A DNA stretch of 64,000 bases from Ruminococcus sp. (lineage in GTDB: Bacteria > Bacillota_A > Clostridia > Oscillospirales > Ruminococcaceae). The notes below the pieces were generated by a model. It did no database searches and had not been told where the DNA came from. It saw nothing but the letters and a program-made list of their open reading frames with translations. Of the stretch, positions 1 to 7,981 are shown in pieces. Position 1 is the first letter of the stretch. The number at the start of each line of letters is the position of its first letter. The stretch spans positions 1-64,000 of the forward strand of contig NZ_JAEEMU010000043.1 of the NCBI RefSeq assembly GCF_016283395.1, given 5' to 3'. Position numbers and translations under genes: made by a program.

Positions 1-125
1 ATTACGGAGTCAGTTCTTTGTTTAATTTAATATGCCATAAGGGGCTTTCTTGTACTGTACGTACAAAATGGTTCAGTTCATAATGGGGAAGCCTAGCTGT
101 TTGTATGGAGTTCATGTCGCATTAA

Positions 126-443
126 ATGAGCCTTTTAAGATCTATTACATATACAGGATTGCAGTTGGGAATAGTTAATCTATGTGTAACTGACGAAGGA
201 ACAGAATATGACTGTATATCCAGAGTATTTGCTCCAAGATACGGTCTGAACGAGGATCCCGTGACTGGTTTAACTCATTGCATGATAGCTCCGTACTGGT
301 GCAAACGACTGAACAAATCTCACATCACAGCTTTCCAAGCTTCTTCTCGTACAGGTATTCTGTACTGTGACTGTGCAGGAGATAAAGTCATTATCTCCGG
401 AAAAGCTGCACTCTTCTCAATAAATGACATTGTTGGATTATGA
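126..443 (+). pseudogene. PhzF-family isomerase, C-terminal fragment
   Basis: The 105 residues match the C-terminal half of PhzF/phenazine-biosynthesis-like isomerases: the segment around NEDPVTG, followed by APYW and a closing ISGKA strand, is characteristic. A full family member is about 260-300 aa, so the N-terminal domain is missing. Upstream in this frame there are stops at about 81 and 123. A stretch reading MGKPSCLYGVHVALNEP in another frame at about 90-140 may be the preceding part, which would make this a frameshifted gene running in from the left edge. I infer a non-functional remnant. Confidence 0.7.
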
Positions 444-448
444 TATTA

Positions 449-480
449 ACTGCACCGCCTTCGGGCGGTGCTTTCTTTTT
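449..480 (+). terminator. Rho-independent terminator after the PhzF remnant
   Basis: GC-rich hairpin CACCGCC/GGCGGTG with a short loop, followed by a T-rich run. It lies just after the stop at 443. Confidence 0.8.
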
Positions 481-839
481 ACTGTTCTTGAAAGAGATTG
501 GAATGTGTTGTACAATATGCTATAACTGAAAAGGATGTAAATGATTATAATGTAAGCCTTTATAACTCCAAATGCAATATAATAGGGGGGCATTGTGCCC
601 GATAAATTTCCATTTTTGATAATACATCAAACAGCTATAGATATAAAAAAGGTCTCTCCGAAAGGGGAGGCAGCTATTTGGTGCTGTTTACGTTAATTAG
701 AATCACAAATATCTGGAAAGATACTGCTGCTGTGACCAACTGATTGAGAATACAATTGAGTTCAATTGACAAAATCGTAGCTATATTATATAATCTATTA
801 CATAAGTATTTCTGCACCTATTGCAACAGGAGATAAAAT
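481..839 (+). promoter_or_regulatory. Non-coding stretch with a promoter for the lipoprotein gene
   Basis: No credible gene. At 766-771 there is TTGACA and at 789-794 TATAAT, exactly 17 bases apart, pointing at the gene starting at 840. The rest (for example a GGGGGGCATTGTGCCC-like stretch near 585-600 and CTCTCCGAAAGGGGAGG near 653-670) could form small hairpins, but I see no recognisable element. Confidence 0.6.
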
Positions 840-2009
840 ATGAAAAACTATAAAAAAGTAATTGCAATTATTGTATCAATGGCAGTTTTGACAGGCACAG
901 CTTCTTCATGTGCCGTATCCAAGAAAAAAGTATCATTAAGCAGTGATGAAACTATTTCAGCAGCAGTTGATCCTGTGAGTCTTAAGGAGCTTCCGAGAGG
1001 AGAGTATGAGGTCTATGAGGCGGACTATTTAAATGGTATTGAGAATATCTCAAATATCACGCCCTTGAACAATAACCGTTTCCTTATAAGCTCGGATACA
1101 TCAGGATATGGTGATGCGGCTACTCAGAAGCTGTATATCGCTGATGATGATAAGCGCACCGTTACCGAGATAACTCCCAATCTTGGCTTGGGCAAAACAG
1201 CCTATTATTCCGCACTCGGAACAACAACTGAAGAAATATTCATTACAGTGATCGAACCAAAATACACTTTTGGAAAAGATCCCGGTCACGCTTCTGAAGA
1301 AAACTCTGAGCAGGATCATCTTGATCATCTATTCAGTAAGGCGAAAGATGTGGATTACAAGCTTTTTGAACTGAATACAAGAGGCGAAATCATATCTGAA
1401 AACAATATAGATATCGGATTTGATAAGAAAGATCCTGTAACATGGCTGTTATGTGATGACTGCTGGGATAATGAGCTCGTTATAACAGCAATCGCGGTAA
1501 AAAACAACATAAGCACCGCTTCATATTATATCGTGGATAAACAAGGCAAAATAAAGGGACAGATCGAAAACTACATTCCTTATTACGGTCCTTCTGTCAA
1601 AAAAGTGACCTCAGATGATAAACTGTGTTTTGTCGGCGTCAATTACACATCTGATGAACCGAAGGACGTACTGTATTTCTATTCCAGAAATGATAATGGC
1701 TACCCTTTGTTTGATAACACCAGTGTCAAAATTGAAAATTTCGGCTGTGAAACAAGATCTGGCTGTATAGAAAAGGGTACCTTTGGTCACGGAAATGACC
1801 TGCTGTACCTGAGTTCGGGTATCGGACTCTTTGCATTTGATAAGGACAGGAAGTACGAAAATGTTATAAACTATATCGACATGATACCTTCGACCGAAGA
1901 AATACGATCTGTTGTCGTTCTTGACAATAACAGCGTTCTGGTACTTGGAAAGATATTCGATGACGAATACAAAAATATATTGTACAAATTCAGAAGCGTA
2001 AACGAGTGA
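840..2009 (+). CDS. Putative lipoprotein / secreted protein of unknown function
   Basis: 389 aa starting with a Lys-rich n-region and a hydrophobic core ending at TASSC (Cys24), a plausible but not perfect lipobox, so probably a lipid-anchored extracellular protein. The mature part is hydrophilic, with repeated Tyr/Asp-rich strands and no motif I recognise. The pattern of short strands (for example around LLYLSSGIGLFAFDKDRKY and LDNNSVLVLG) is compatible with a beta-propeller-like sensor domain, but this is inference only. It has its own promoter at 766-794 and seems monocistronic. AGGAGATAAAAT precedes the ATG. Confidence 0.75.
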   Translation: MKNYKKVIAIIVSMAVLTGTASSCAVSKKKVSLSSDETISAAVDPVSLKELPRGEYEVYEADYLNGIENISNITPLNNNRFLISSDTSGYGDAATQKLYIADDDKRTVTEITPNLGLGKTAYYSALGTTTEEIFITVIEPKYTFGKDPGHASEENSEQDHLDHLFSKAKDVDYKLFELNTRGEIISENNIDIGFDKKDPVTWLLCDDCWDNELVITAIAVKNNISTASYYIVDKQGKIKGQIENYIPYYGPSVKKVTSDDKLCFVGVNYTSDEPKDVLYFYSRNDNGYPLFDNTSVKIENFGCETRSGCIEKGTFGHGNDLLYLSSGIGLFAFDKDRKYENVINYIDMIPSTEEIRSVVVLDNNSVLVLGKIFDDEYKNILYKFRSVNE

Positions 2010-2108
2010 CAAGCCAATTGAACGTACAGCAATCCGTGAAAACGTAAAGTGCTAAAGATTAAATAATAATACGAAAAATGATGCTTATTCAGCGATTCTG
2101 TTTTTACG

Positions 2109-2327
2109 ATGCAAGTACCGATGTTCTCAATACTGACACGAGAAGCAGCGGGTACCGTAAGAGATATACACGGCCGTATGCCGCTTATACTGGATAAGGA
2201 GAATATACTTGACTGGATACGACCTAATGGCAATCCCAGTACTATAGTTGAGAAGGCACTGTCCAATATGGTATTCGAGAGAGCAGTTGATTATCCTCAG
2301 TTTCCACCTGAGACCATTACAGCATGA
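2109..2327 (+). pseudogene. SOS-response-associated peptidase (SRAP/YedK) C-terminal remnant
   Basis: The 72 aa contain the C-terminal SRAP signature: FSILTREA, then HGRMPLIL (the conserved IHxRMP box) and a DWI segment. Intact YedK/HMCES-like proteins are about 200-230 aa and begin with an essential Cys2, which is missing here. Upstream in frame there are several stops (about 2060-2090), so this is a truncated relic of a DNA abasic-site crosslinking protein and very unlikely to be functional. Confidence 0.75.
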
Positions 2328-2552
2328 GGAGTCGGCAATGCCGACTCCGATTCATTTCAAAAGGGTGTCGTTCATATTTGCAATATGTCAAAAAACGAAA
2401 AAGCATTTGTGTGAAATAGTTTTTTGTATTTCAATAGACCACGATATATTGCCACTATATTCCTTGCTCATATTCCCTGAGCTGACGGTAGAAAGTGTTA
2501 GAACGCAAGTCCATTTCCTTCTGAATCACCACAGCCCTACAGCAGATAATGC
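2328..2552. other. Non-coding gap after the SRAP remnant
   Basis: A palindrome GGAGTCGGC-A-TGCCGACTCC at about 2328-2350 could terminate transcription from the left, though it has no clean T-run. The rest shows no gene, RNA or repeat that I can support. The small open frames here have no ribosome binding site. Confidence 0.5.
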
Positions 2553-2630
2553 TTGACTTTCCTGACAAAAAATACTATAATCATTATATAAAGCAAAGGT
2601 GCTGCGGTATTTACCGTATGCACCTTTTTT
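2553..2630 (+). promoter_or_regulatory. Promoter and 5'-terminal attenuator of the C26 hydrolase gene (shared leader motif 1)
   Basis: TTGACT at 2553-2558 and TATAAT at 2576-2581 (17-bp spacer) place the start near 2588-2590. The RNA then begins almost at once with AGCAAAGGTGCT (2592-2603), able to fold as AGC, hexaloop AAAGGT, GCT. The same bases AAAGGTGC (2595-2602) are the 5' arm of a terminator pairing with GCACCTTT (2620-2627), followed by a T-run to 2630. The two folds exclude each other, the layout of a transcription attenuator. Four further leaders in this locus share the motif. Confidence 0.75.
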
Positions 2631-2646
2631 GTATTGGAGGAAAAAT

Positions 2647-3351
2647 ATGAACAAAAGACCTGTTATAGGCGTTATACCTCTTTTCGACTACAATAAAACC
2701 AGCTATTGGATGCTTCCCGGGTATTTCGGCGGGATAATTGAAGCAGGAGGTCTGCCTGTTATGCTTCCTCTGACGAGCGACAGTGCTGATATCGAACAGA
2801 TAACATCTATGTGTGACGGCTTTCTGTTCACGGGAGGTCAGGACGTTGATCCAAAGCTGTACTCCGCAAGAAAAACAGGTGCCTGTGGCGAGTGCAGTCC
2901 CGAGCGCGACGTTATGGAGGAACTGCTTCTAAAGCGGGCAATGGAAGCTGATAAACCCATACTCGGCATATGCCGCGGCATACAGTTCATAAACGCCGCA
3001 CTTGGCGGAACTCTGTGGCAGGATATACCCTCCCAGTTCTCCGATAGTGTGCCGCATTGCCAGAAGCCGCCGTACGATATCCCTGTACATGAAGTGAATA
3101 TAGAATCAGATTCACCACTGTATGATCTTCTGAAAACAGATACCCTTCCTGTGAACAGCTATCATCATCAGGGAATATGCAAACTTTCTACTGCACTTTT
3201 ACCTATGGCAAAAGCGCCCGACGGACTTATCGAAGCCGTTTACGCTCCAGAGCGAAAGTTCCTCTGGGCAGTACAATGGCACCCCGAATTTTCTTATCTC
3301 AAAGACGAAAACAGTCGCCTTATCTTCAAGGAATTTGTTGCTCACTGTTAA
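2647..3351 (+). CDS. Class I glutamine-amidotransferase-like hydrolase, peptidase C26 (gamma-glutamyl-GABA hydrolase family)
   Basis: 234 aa from the ATG behind TTGGAGGAAAAAT; an upstream frame-open start would lie inside the attenuator. Order of motifs: FTGGQDVDP at about 62-69 (substrate loop typical of PuuD/gamma-glutamyl hydrolases), GICRG with nucleophile Cys109, QWHPE with His212/Glu214 completing the triad. Length and motifs fit PuuD-like enzymes, which hydrolyse gamma-glutamyl amide bonds of small molecules. The substrate is unknown. It converges with the minus-strand amidoligase-type operon (its stop overlaps the end of the RelA/SpoT gene by 4 bp) and shares that operon's leader motif, suggesting it acts on a gamma-glutamyl product or intermediate of the same system. 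Confidence 0.85.
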   Translation: MNKRPVIGVIPLFDYNKTSYWMLPGYFGGIIEAGGLPVMLPLTSDSADIEQITSMCDGFLFTGGQDVDPKLYSARKTGACGECSPERDVMEELLLKRAMEADKPILGICRGIQFINAALGGTLWQDIPSQFSDSVPHCQKPPYDIPVHEVNIESDSPLYDLLKTDTLPVNSYHHQGICKLSTALLPMAKAPDGLIEAVYAPERKFLWAVQWHPEFSYLKDENSRLIFKEFVAHC

Positions 3352-4337
3352 TCTATAAGATCGTTCTGGAAACGTGATAAGTGCTCGAAAGGCAGGATCT
3401 GCCGACCTCTGAACAATCCGCAGCCGTCGTTTATGAGCTGATTGTTTATAGCCTTGAACATATTCACATCTATATCCGCGAGCTCCAGCTCCTGTAATTT
3501 CGTTAGGCGTTCGTATGCTTCATCAAAATAAATACACTCGCTAACAGGTATCTCATCGCGTTTGGTGCGTCTTGCTTCCTGCAATTTCTCATAGCCGAAG
3601 TGATTTGCATCGCCTATCTCCGCAAAGTCGTCCATATCCTTTGTACGGAGCTGCAATTCCGTATAGCAGCGTGCAAGATTGTCGTAAAAGGTTATGTGTA
3701 TGGACTGATAGCCTGTACTTCTGGGAAATGACACATAGTCGCGGTAATACGGTCTAACAGCCTCTTTGAGCTTGTCAGAATACCTGTCCTCAGTGAAGCC
3801 CGAAAGCTCTGCGGTGAACCCTCTCTCCTCAAGAAATTCGGGTACCACATCGGCAATTTCATAGAGGTATTTCTTCTCAATCTCACTTCTTTCATCTCCG
3901 TTTTTGATGTGACAGGAGGGCATCGAAATAACTATGCGATACGCGATAAGGTCGCGGAAGCATATGAGCTTGCTCTTTATTTCGGCTTCTGACGGAAATT
4001 CGCCATTATTCTTGTAATACTTGTAAATGTATTCAAGGATATAACCGTTGAATTTTTCCTCGGCGCGGATAAGGGACTTTATACGTCCCTTGAAAGTGAA
4101 TGCAAGGAAGGGATATTCCCTTGTCATGTATTTGTAAAACTCCTTTATCCTCTGGGACTGAGAGGTCAGGAAGTCGTTGTGTTCAAGCAATTCAATAATC
4201 TGTATCAGGAAATTGGAATGTGCAAGGTCGATACTGTTGTGCGTTGACTTTGCACTGTTTCGCAGGTCATTTGAATACTGATGCAGTATTTTCAGCACCG
4301 TATTTCCCGAAAACAGATAGTCGTTCAAAGTTATCAT
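3348..4337 (-). CDS. RelA/SpoT-domain protein (alarmone synthetase-like)
   Basis: 329 aa. The central segment has the hallmarks of the (p)ppGpp synthetase fold: KGRIKSLIRAEEKF at about 88-101, the RDLIAYRI strand, STGYQSIH, and the acidic box ELQLRTKDMDDFAE followed by GDANHFGYE. No HD hydrolase domain or TGS/ACT region is present, so it resembles a small alarmone synthetase with extra N- and C-terminal helices. Pyrophosphate transfer from ATP to GTP/GDP is the family reaction; activity here is inferred. It is the last gene of the minus-strand run, one base after the small Thr-rich gene, with GGGGAAAAGTGAA before the ATG. Confidence 0.8.
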   Translation of the reverse strand: MITLNDYLFSGNTVLKILHQYSNDLRNSAKSTHNSIDLAHSNFLIQIIELLEHNDFLTSQSQRIKEFYKYMTREYPFLAFTFKGRIKSLIRAEEKFNGYILEYIYKYYKNNGEFPSEAEIKSKLICFRDLIAYRIVISMPSCHIKNGDERSEIEKKYLYEIADVVPEFLEERGFTAELSGFTEDRYSDKLKEAVRPYYRDYVSFPRSTGYQSIHITFYDNLARCYTELQLRTKDMDDFAEIGDANHFGYEKLQEARRTKRDEIPVSECIYFDEAYERLTKLQELELADIDVNMFKAINNQLINDGCGLFRGRQILPFEHLSRFQNDLID

Positions 4338-4338
4338 T

Positions 4339-4524
4339 TCACTTTTCCCCGTTCTTTACTGTTGTCGTCGTTGTTGTTGAAGTAGTCGTGTTGCTTGCAG
4401 TGAATGTTGTCGAAACAGTCGATGAATTCTCCGTCGTTTCACTGCTGCCGCTCACGGTCATCGTTGTTATGGTTTTACCGTCGGGAGATATGACAGTTTT
4501 GGTTTCTGAAAATTCCTTTTTCAT
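4339..4524 (-). CDS. Small Ser/Thr-rich protein, unknown
   Basis: 61 aa with AAGGAGAAGAACC before the ATG, placed between the AstE-like genes and the RelA/SpoT gene, with which it is nearly contiguous. The N-terminal half carries SPDGKTITTMTVSG; the C-terminal half is almost entirely Thr/Ser/Val. No signal peptide or membrane segment. Such a sequence could be a low-complexity linker peptide or a substrate for modification by the neighbouring transglutaminase/ATP-grasp enzymes, but that is speculation. The good ribosome site and tight packing support a real gene. Confidence 0.55.
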   Translation of the reverse strand: MKKEFSETKTVISPDGKTITTMTVSGSSETTENSSTVSTTFTASNTTTSTTTTTTVKNGEK

Positions 4525-4552
4525 GGTTCTTCTCCTTATACTTGAATCGGAT

Positions 4553-4577
4553 ATTCGGGCGGATGATATCCGCCCCT
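4553..4577. repeat. Intergenic palindrome GGGCGGAT...ATCCGCCC (copy 1)
   Basis: GGGCGGATGATATCCGCCC sits between two genes of the operon. A near-identical GGGCGGATAGTATCCGCCC lies at 6463-6481 and a related ATCCGCCCGTATGGGCGGAT at 28159-28178. Probably a dispersed palindromic element; in the RNA it would form a hairpin that could modulate the distal operon genes. Confidence 0.6.
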
Positions 4578-5499
4578 ACCTGATTATTTTGAAGCAGACA
4601 GTGTTTGAATTTATAAGTGGATCGTGATATTCAAAATATACCGTTCCTGAAACAGGACTCCTTATCTCTGACACTATCTCACCTTCGAACGGATCGGATA
4701 TTACTCCAAGAACATCACCGCGCTCAACCCGCTTGCCAATGTCAATAAGGCTCTTGAAAATGCCCGAAGCTTCCGAGCGTATCTGCTTCGTTTTGCTCTC
4801 GTCGATTATTTTTGTGATGTACCCCGGGGGAGTATTTGCACTGATTATGCCCTGCTTATCAAGGAAGCGCAGGATCGCATAAACCGCTTCATCTGCGGCG
4901 TTTTCATCAATATCATCGGTAGCATTTGCGTATACTGAAAACGCCTTTGTTTCCCACACCTGCCAGTTGTAGTTCAGAGTAGTCGTATCATAGGGACGGG
5001 GCTTGCGAAGTATGCCGAATTGCAGTCCGAAGTCCTTCATCAAATCAGGCTGCATAAAGCCTGTATCCATCATTTTAACGTGGGGCAGGAAATTTCCCAC
5101 CTGATAAAAGCTGGCAAGCTGTATGCCGTATTCGTAGCCCTGTATCTTCGAGAAAAGCCCGTCTGCGATACGCTGTGTAGTCTCGCCCTGCTCGTAGCCC
5201 GGGAACATTCTGTTTATGTCGGTATTATCCATTGCCCAGAAGCGCTTGCCGATATTCATTGAGTAGTAATTCACGCAAGGAATGACCATTATCTCGCAGT
5301 CCTCGGCGATACGTCCCTTTGCTTCGAGCTTTTTGAGCTCCTGCACCATGCGGCTGCAAACGTACATCTGCTGTACTTCATTTCCGCGCATTGCTCCCAC
5401 TATTGCCGCAGACTTTTTTCCGTGACCGAAACGGAATCCGATAACGTCAAGCTGTTCACGGTATGGCGACTTCATTGAAAAAAGCACCCTTCTCTTCAT
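4576..5499 (-). CDS. AstE/AspA-like (succinylglutamate desuccinylase/aspartoacylase) paralogue with lost zinc ligands
   Basis: 307 aa, overlapping the stop of the upstream paralogue by ATGA. It aligns end to end with the neighbouring protein: NRMFPG matches the substrate-binding NRVFPG, and both have the C-terminal beta domain (GDVLGVISDP, SPVSGTVYF). The catalytic residues differ: the zinc box GTHGDE is GAMRGNE (His to Arg38, Glu41 kept), the third-ligand segment DIHSS is QLASF (His to Ala129), and the catalytic Glu in VVEMG is Tyr190. This predicts a non-hydrolytic or altered partner, perhaps a heteromer with the active paralogue. Alignments were made by eye. Confidence 0.8.
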   Translation of the reverse strand: MKRRVLFSMKSPYREQLDVIGFRFGHGKKSAAIVGAMRGNEVQQMYVCSRMVQELKKLEAKGRIAEDCEIMVIPCVNYYSMNIGKRFWAMDNTDINRMFPGYEQGETTQRIADGLFSKIQGYEYGIQLASFYQVGNFLPHVKMMDTGFMQPDLMKDFGLQFGILRKPRPYDTTTLNYNWQVWETKAFSVYANATDDIDENAADEAVYAILRFLDKQGIISANTPPGYITKIIDESKTKQIRSEASGIFKSLIDIGKRVERGDVLGVISDPFEGEIVSEIRSPVSGTVYFEYHDPLINSNTVCFKIIR

Positions 5500-6446
5500 T
5501 CCTCTGCACCTCCCTCAGACGGCTGCAATATTCTCGCAAGGAGCGAGCCACCGTAAACTACGGGATATTCCCGCAGCGTAAAAATCATACCGCTGCACAC
5601 AGCCTCCACCTTTTCAACGACATTCGATGTCAGCGGATCGACCACATCACCGATATGGTCGCCTTCATTTACAGTATCGCCGAAGTCGGCACAGGGCACA
5701 AAAATGCCTGCCGCATCGGAGTTCACAAAGCCAACTTCACGCCCCTCAGAAACTATAGGCTCGCGTACGGTGGCTGTTTCGCCGCTCCACATTCCCAGCT
5801 CTTTCATAAGATTGAGTATGCCGTCAAAGAGCTGTCGGCAGTATTCCTTAGTTATACGCATACCCACGCCCATTTCAACTACAAGAGTTTTCGTTCCTCT
5901 TGTGTTGAGGGTATGAGCGAGGGTAGATTCAAGAACTGTTGCGGACTCGTGTATCCATACGAAGTCCACGTTCATCATTTTTGCGTATGGAAGAAGTGCA
6001 GGAGCAGTGGGAACACTCATGCGTATCTGGGGTATCTCTTTCAGGAAGATATTGCTCGAATGAATGTCCACGCACACATCAGAACCTGCAATATCGTCAA
6101 CTATGGAAGCACATATCATTTCTATCATCGTGCCGTCCTTAGAGCCTGGGAAAACGCGGTTCATATCAAGGTCGAACAGGGGGACTCCGCGTGTTATTGA
6201 GTCGATACCCATAGGATTGAGTGCAGGGTAAATGTCCACGATACCGTCGAGATGGCCGATGTTCTCATTGAGATAAGAGCCTATCATATATGCGAGGTAC
6301 TGACCTTCAAGCTCATCGCCATGTGTACCTGTCACAAGACTCAGACGCTTCCTGCTTTTGCCGTTTGCAATGCGCCGCTTCTGGATATTCAAGTTTTCAT
6401 TGACCGCAAGAGATGCAGTCGCTATAGTTTCTATCATAGTTATCAT
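5496..6446 (-). CDS. AstE/AspA-family zinc amidohydrolase (succinylglutamate desuccinylase/aspartoacylase-like)
   Basis: 316 aa from the ATG after GAGGAGTGATAAAA (a GTG three codons upstream lies in that ribosome site). Zinc-binding GTHGDE with His42/Glu45, third ligand His129 in VDIHSS, NRVFPG at 96-101 for the carboxylate, and catalytic Glu191 in VVEMGVG are all present, so an active M14-like deacylase is expected. Family members cleave N-acyl amino acids or amide bonds of small carboxylates; the substrate here is unknown. It is followed by a degenerate paralogue in an ATGA overlap. Position in the amidoligase operon suggests it processes an acylated amino acid or peptide made there. Confidence 0.85.
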   Translation of the reverse strand: MITMIETIATASLAVNENLNIQKRRIANGKSRKRLSLVTGTHGDELEGQYLAYMIGSYLNENIGHLDGIVDIYPALNPMGIDSITRGVPLFDLDMNRVFPGSKDGTMIEMICASIVDDIAGSDVCVDIHSSNIFLKEIPQIRMSVPTAPALLPYAKMMNVDFVWIHESATVLESTLAHTLNTRGTKTLVVEMGVGMRITKEYCRQLFDGILNLMKELGMWSGETATVREPIVSEGREVGFVNSDAAGIFVPCADFGDTVNEGDHIGDVVDPLTSNVVEKVEAVCSGMIFTLREYPVVYGGSLLARILQPSEGGAEE

Positions 6447-6459
6447 TTTTATCACTCCT

Positions 6460-6484
6460 CTCGGGCGGATAGTATCCGCCCATT
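6460..6484. repeat. Intergenic palindrome GGGCGGATAGTATCCGCCC (copy 2)
   Basis: A 19-bp near-perfect palindrome between the transglutaminase stop and the AstE-like start; same element as at 4557. It may act as a processing or attenuation hairpin within the operon. Confidence 0.6.
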
Positions 6485-6500
6485 CTCACTTCATATGCGG

Positions 6501-7271
6501 TCAGCTCAGGACCGAACGCACCAATTGCATCTGCTGGGTATATCTCCCGAACATCACACCTCTGTCGATAGCGCAGTCACGGAAGTCGCGTCCCATTGAA
6601 ATAACGAGATAATCGTCGTTGACGGGACAATTATTTGCAGGATCAATACCCTCCCAGTGATCTCCAGTCCAGTATTCCACCCACGAATGAGTTTCGCCGT
6701 CACAAAACGCAAGACCTGCGATATATCGTGCAGGTATACCGTCCATTCTCAGCAGTGAAATGAGTATATGGGAGAAGTCCTGACAAACTCCGCTCCGCAG
6801 AGCAAATGCTTCTGCGGCAGTTGTTGCGGTAGTGGTCGTTCCTTTTTTGTACTCTATGATGTCGGAGAGGATATCACTGAAATATGCAGCCTTTTCGGAA
6901 GCGTCGCCCATATACTTGTCTTTCAGCTCGACATAGAATTTTTTTAGTTCATCATCGGGTTCAGTATACTCTGACTGATACCGATAACAGGGCATTAGAA
7001 ATGTACTGTGCTTTGAGGAGTCAACTTCTGCCGTTCCCTTAATCTCAAAATCGAGAAAGCGGTGATCGCCCTGTATATAGCCTGCGGTGACGTTGTTTCC
7101 GAATGCGTCAACAGTCTGCTTAGTAGTGACGCCGGGCGAAATATTGAGACTGCATGAAAGTATCTTCTGCGACTCCGTATCAGGCGGGATTATCCTGAGT
7201 GCAAAGCTGTGATCGTGGACGTAATCATCGAATGTTAGCTTCGTAGAGAAGCTGAAATTAAGCGTTTTCAT
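6501..7271 (-). CDS. Transglutaminase-like cysteine peptidase family protein
   Basis: 256 aa. An N-terminal beta-rich domain precedes the papain-fold core: Cys163 in SGVCQDFSH, His195 in THSWVEYW and Asp210 in IDPANN form the triad in the usual spacing. This is the type that accompanies alpha-E and circularly permuted ATP-grasp genes (transglut_N plus core). In those neighbourhoods it is thought to cleave or remodel an amide bond made by the amidoligase. It starts with an ATGA-type overlap with the upstream alpha-E gene (4 bp), so the two are translationally coupled. Confidence 0.9.
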   Translation of the reverse strand: MKTLNFSFSTKLTFDDYVHDHSFALRIIPPDTESQKILSCSLNISPGVTTKQTVDAFGNNVTAGYIQGDHRFLDFEIKGTAEVDSSKHSTFLMPCYRYQSEYTEPDDELKKFYVELKDKYMGDASEKAAYFSDILSDIIEYKKGTTTTATTAAEAFALRSGVCQDFSHILISLLRMDGIPARYIAGLAFCDGETHSWVEYWTGDHWEGIDPANNCPVNDDYLVISMGRDFRDCAIDRGVMFGRYTQQMQLVRSVLS

Positions 7272-7969
7272 ACTGTTACCTCCAGTGGTTCAAAAAGATG
7301 TTCAAGACAGCCTATCACTTTTTCTGAGTTCTGTTTGTATCCCTCCTCATTTTCCATTATTTTCACAAGCTCCGAATAATTCGCTGTATTATATCGGTAA
7401 GGCGTTCCCTTCGGAGCCCTTTCAAGATTTTTCATAAGGCGTATGTACTCTTTCTGTGTAGTATCAAAGGGATATGCCATTCTGATGTACAGATCAAGGC
7501 GTTCGATGGTTTTCCCGATGTAAATAATATTTCTTATCTCGTCATTGTAGATATACTCGTTCAGACAGCCCCAGAATGCATAAAGCTGATCCTCCAGAGG
7601 AAGTAGGGACAGTCTCGTATTTTTGGATAATTCGGACTTTGCAAGGCTGTCCTTGGCAAGCTGCAAAAACGACAGGCTGTGGGTGGATATCTCCTCGCGG
7701 AGAACTATGCCGTTATCATATGCCCGTTCCAGACTGTATGCAACAGAATTGGCGTTGCTACCGTCGTAGAGGAAGCTGTTTATAAAGGCTTCATTGCTGC
7801 CGTAGATATCGTAAAGTCCGAAGCATTTCAGATAATCGGCATACCCTTTGCTCTTGTCCAGCATTTTGTCGTAGAGCTTCTGTATTGTCCGCAGAGTGGT
7901 AAATGCCCTTTCCGTGTAGCGTCCCAGCCAGTAAAGTCGGTCGCTGTGTTCTTTTGATATTGTTGTCAT
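7268..7969 (-). CDS. Alpha-E domain protein
   Basis: 233 aa, almost all helical. The opening LYWLGRYTERAF is the diagnostic alpha-E box (consensus LYWLGRYxERA), and RLDLYIRMAYPF matches the later helix pair; the whole protein is shorter than the usual ~310 aa. Alpha-E proteins have no known enzymatic activity and are nearly always encoded beside the circularly permuted ATP-grasp protein, as here (gap of 12 bases), probably as a complex partner. Ribosome site AAAGGAG before the ATG. Confidence 0.88.
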   Translation of the reverse strand: MTTISKEHSDRLYWLGRYTERAFTTLRTIQKLYDKMLDKSKGYADYLKCFGLYDIYGSNEAFINSFLYDGSNANSVAYSLERAYDNGIVLREEISTHSLSFLQLAKDSLAKSELSKNTRLSLLPLEDQLYAFWGCLNEYIYNDEIRNIIYIGKTIERLDLYIRMAYPFDTTQKEYIRLMKNLERAPKGTPYRYNTANYSELVKIMENEEGYKQNSEKVIGCLEHLFEPLEVTV

Positions 7970-7981
7970 AATACTCCTTTC

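Noticed and set aside
2248..2556. 102-codon frame after the SRAP remnant
   Set aside because: No ribosome site, overlaps the remnant and a palindrome, and its residues do not resemble a protein domain.
4220..4627. 135-codon plus-strand frame with a Val-rich segment
   Set aside because: Reverse reading of the Thr-rich small gene (codons ACT/ACA give Val-rich), so a shadow.
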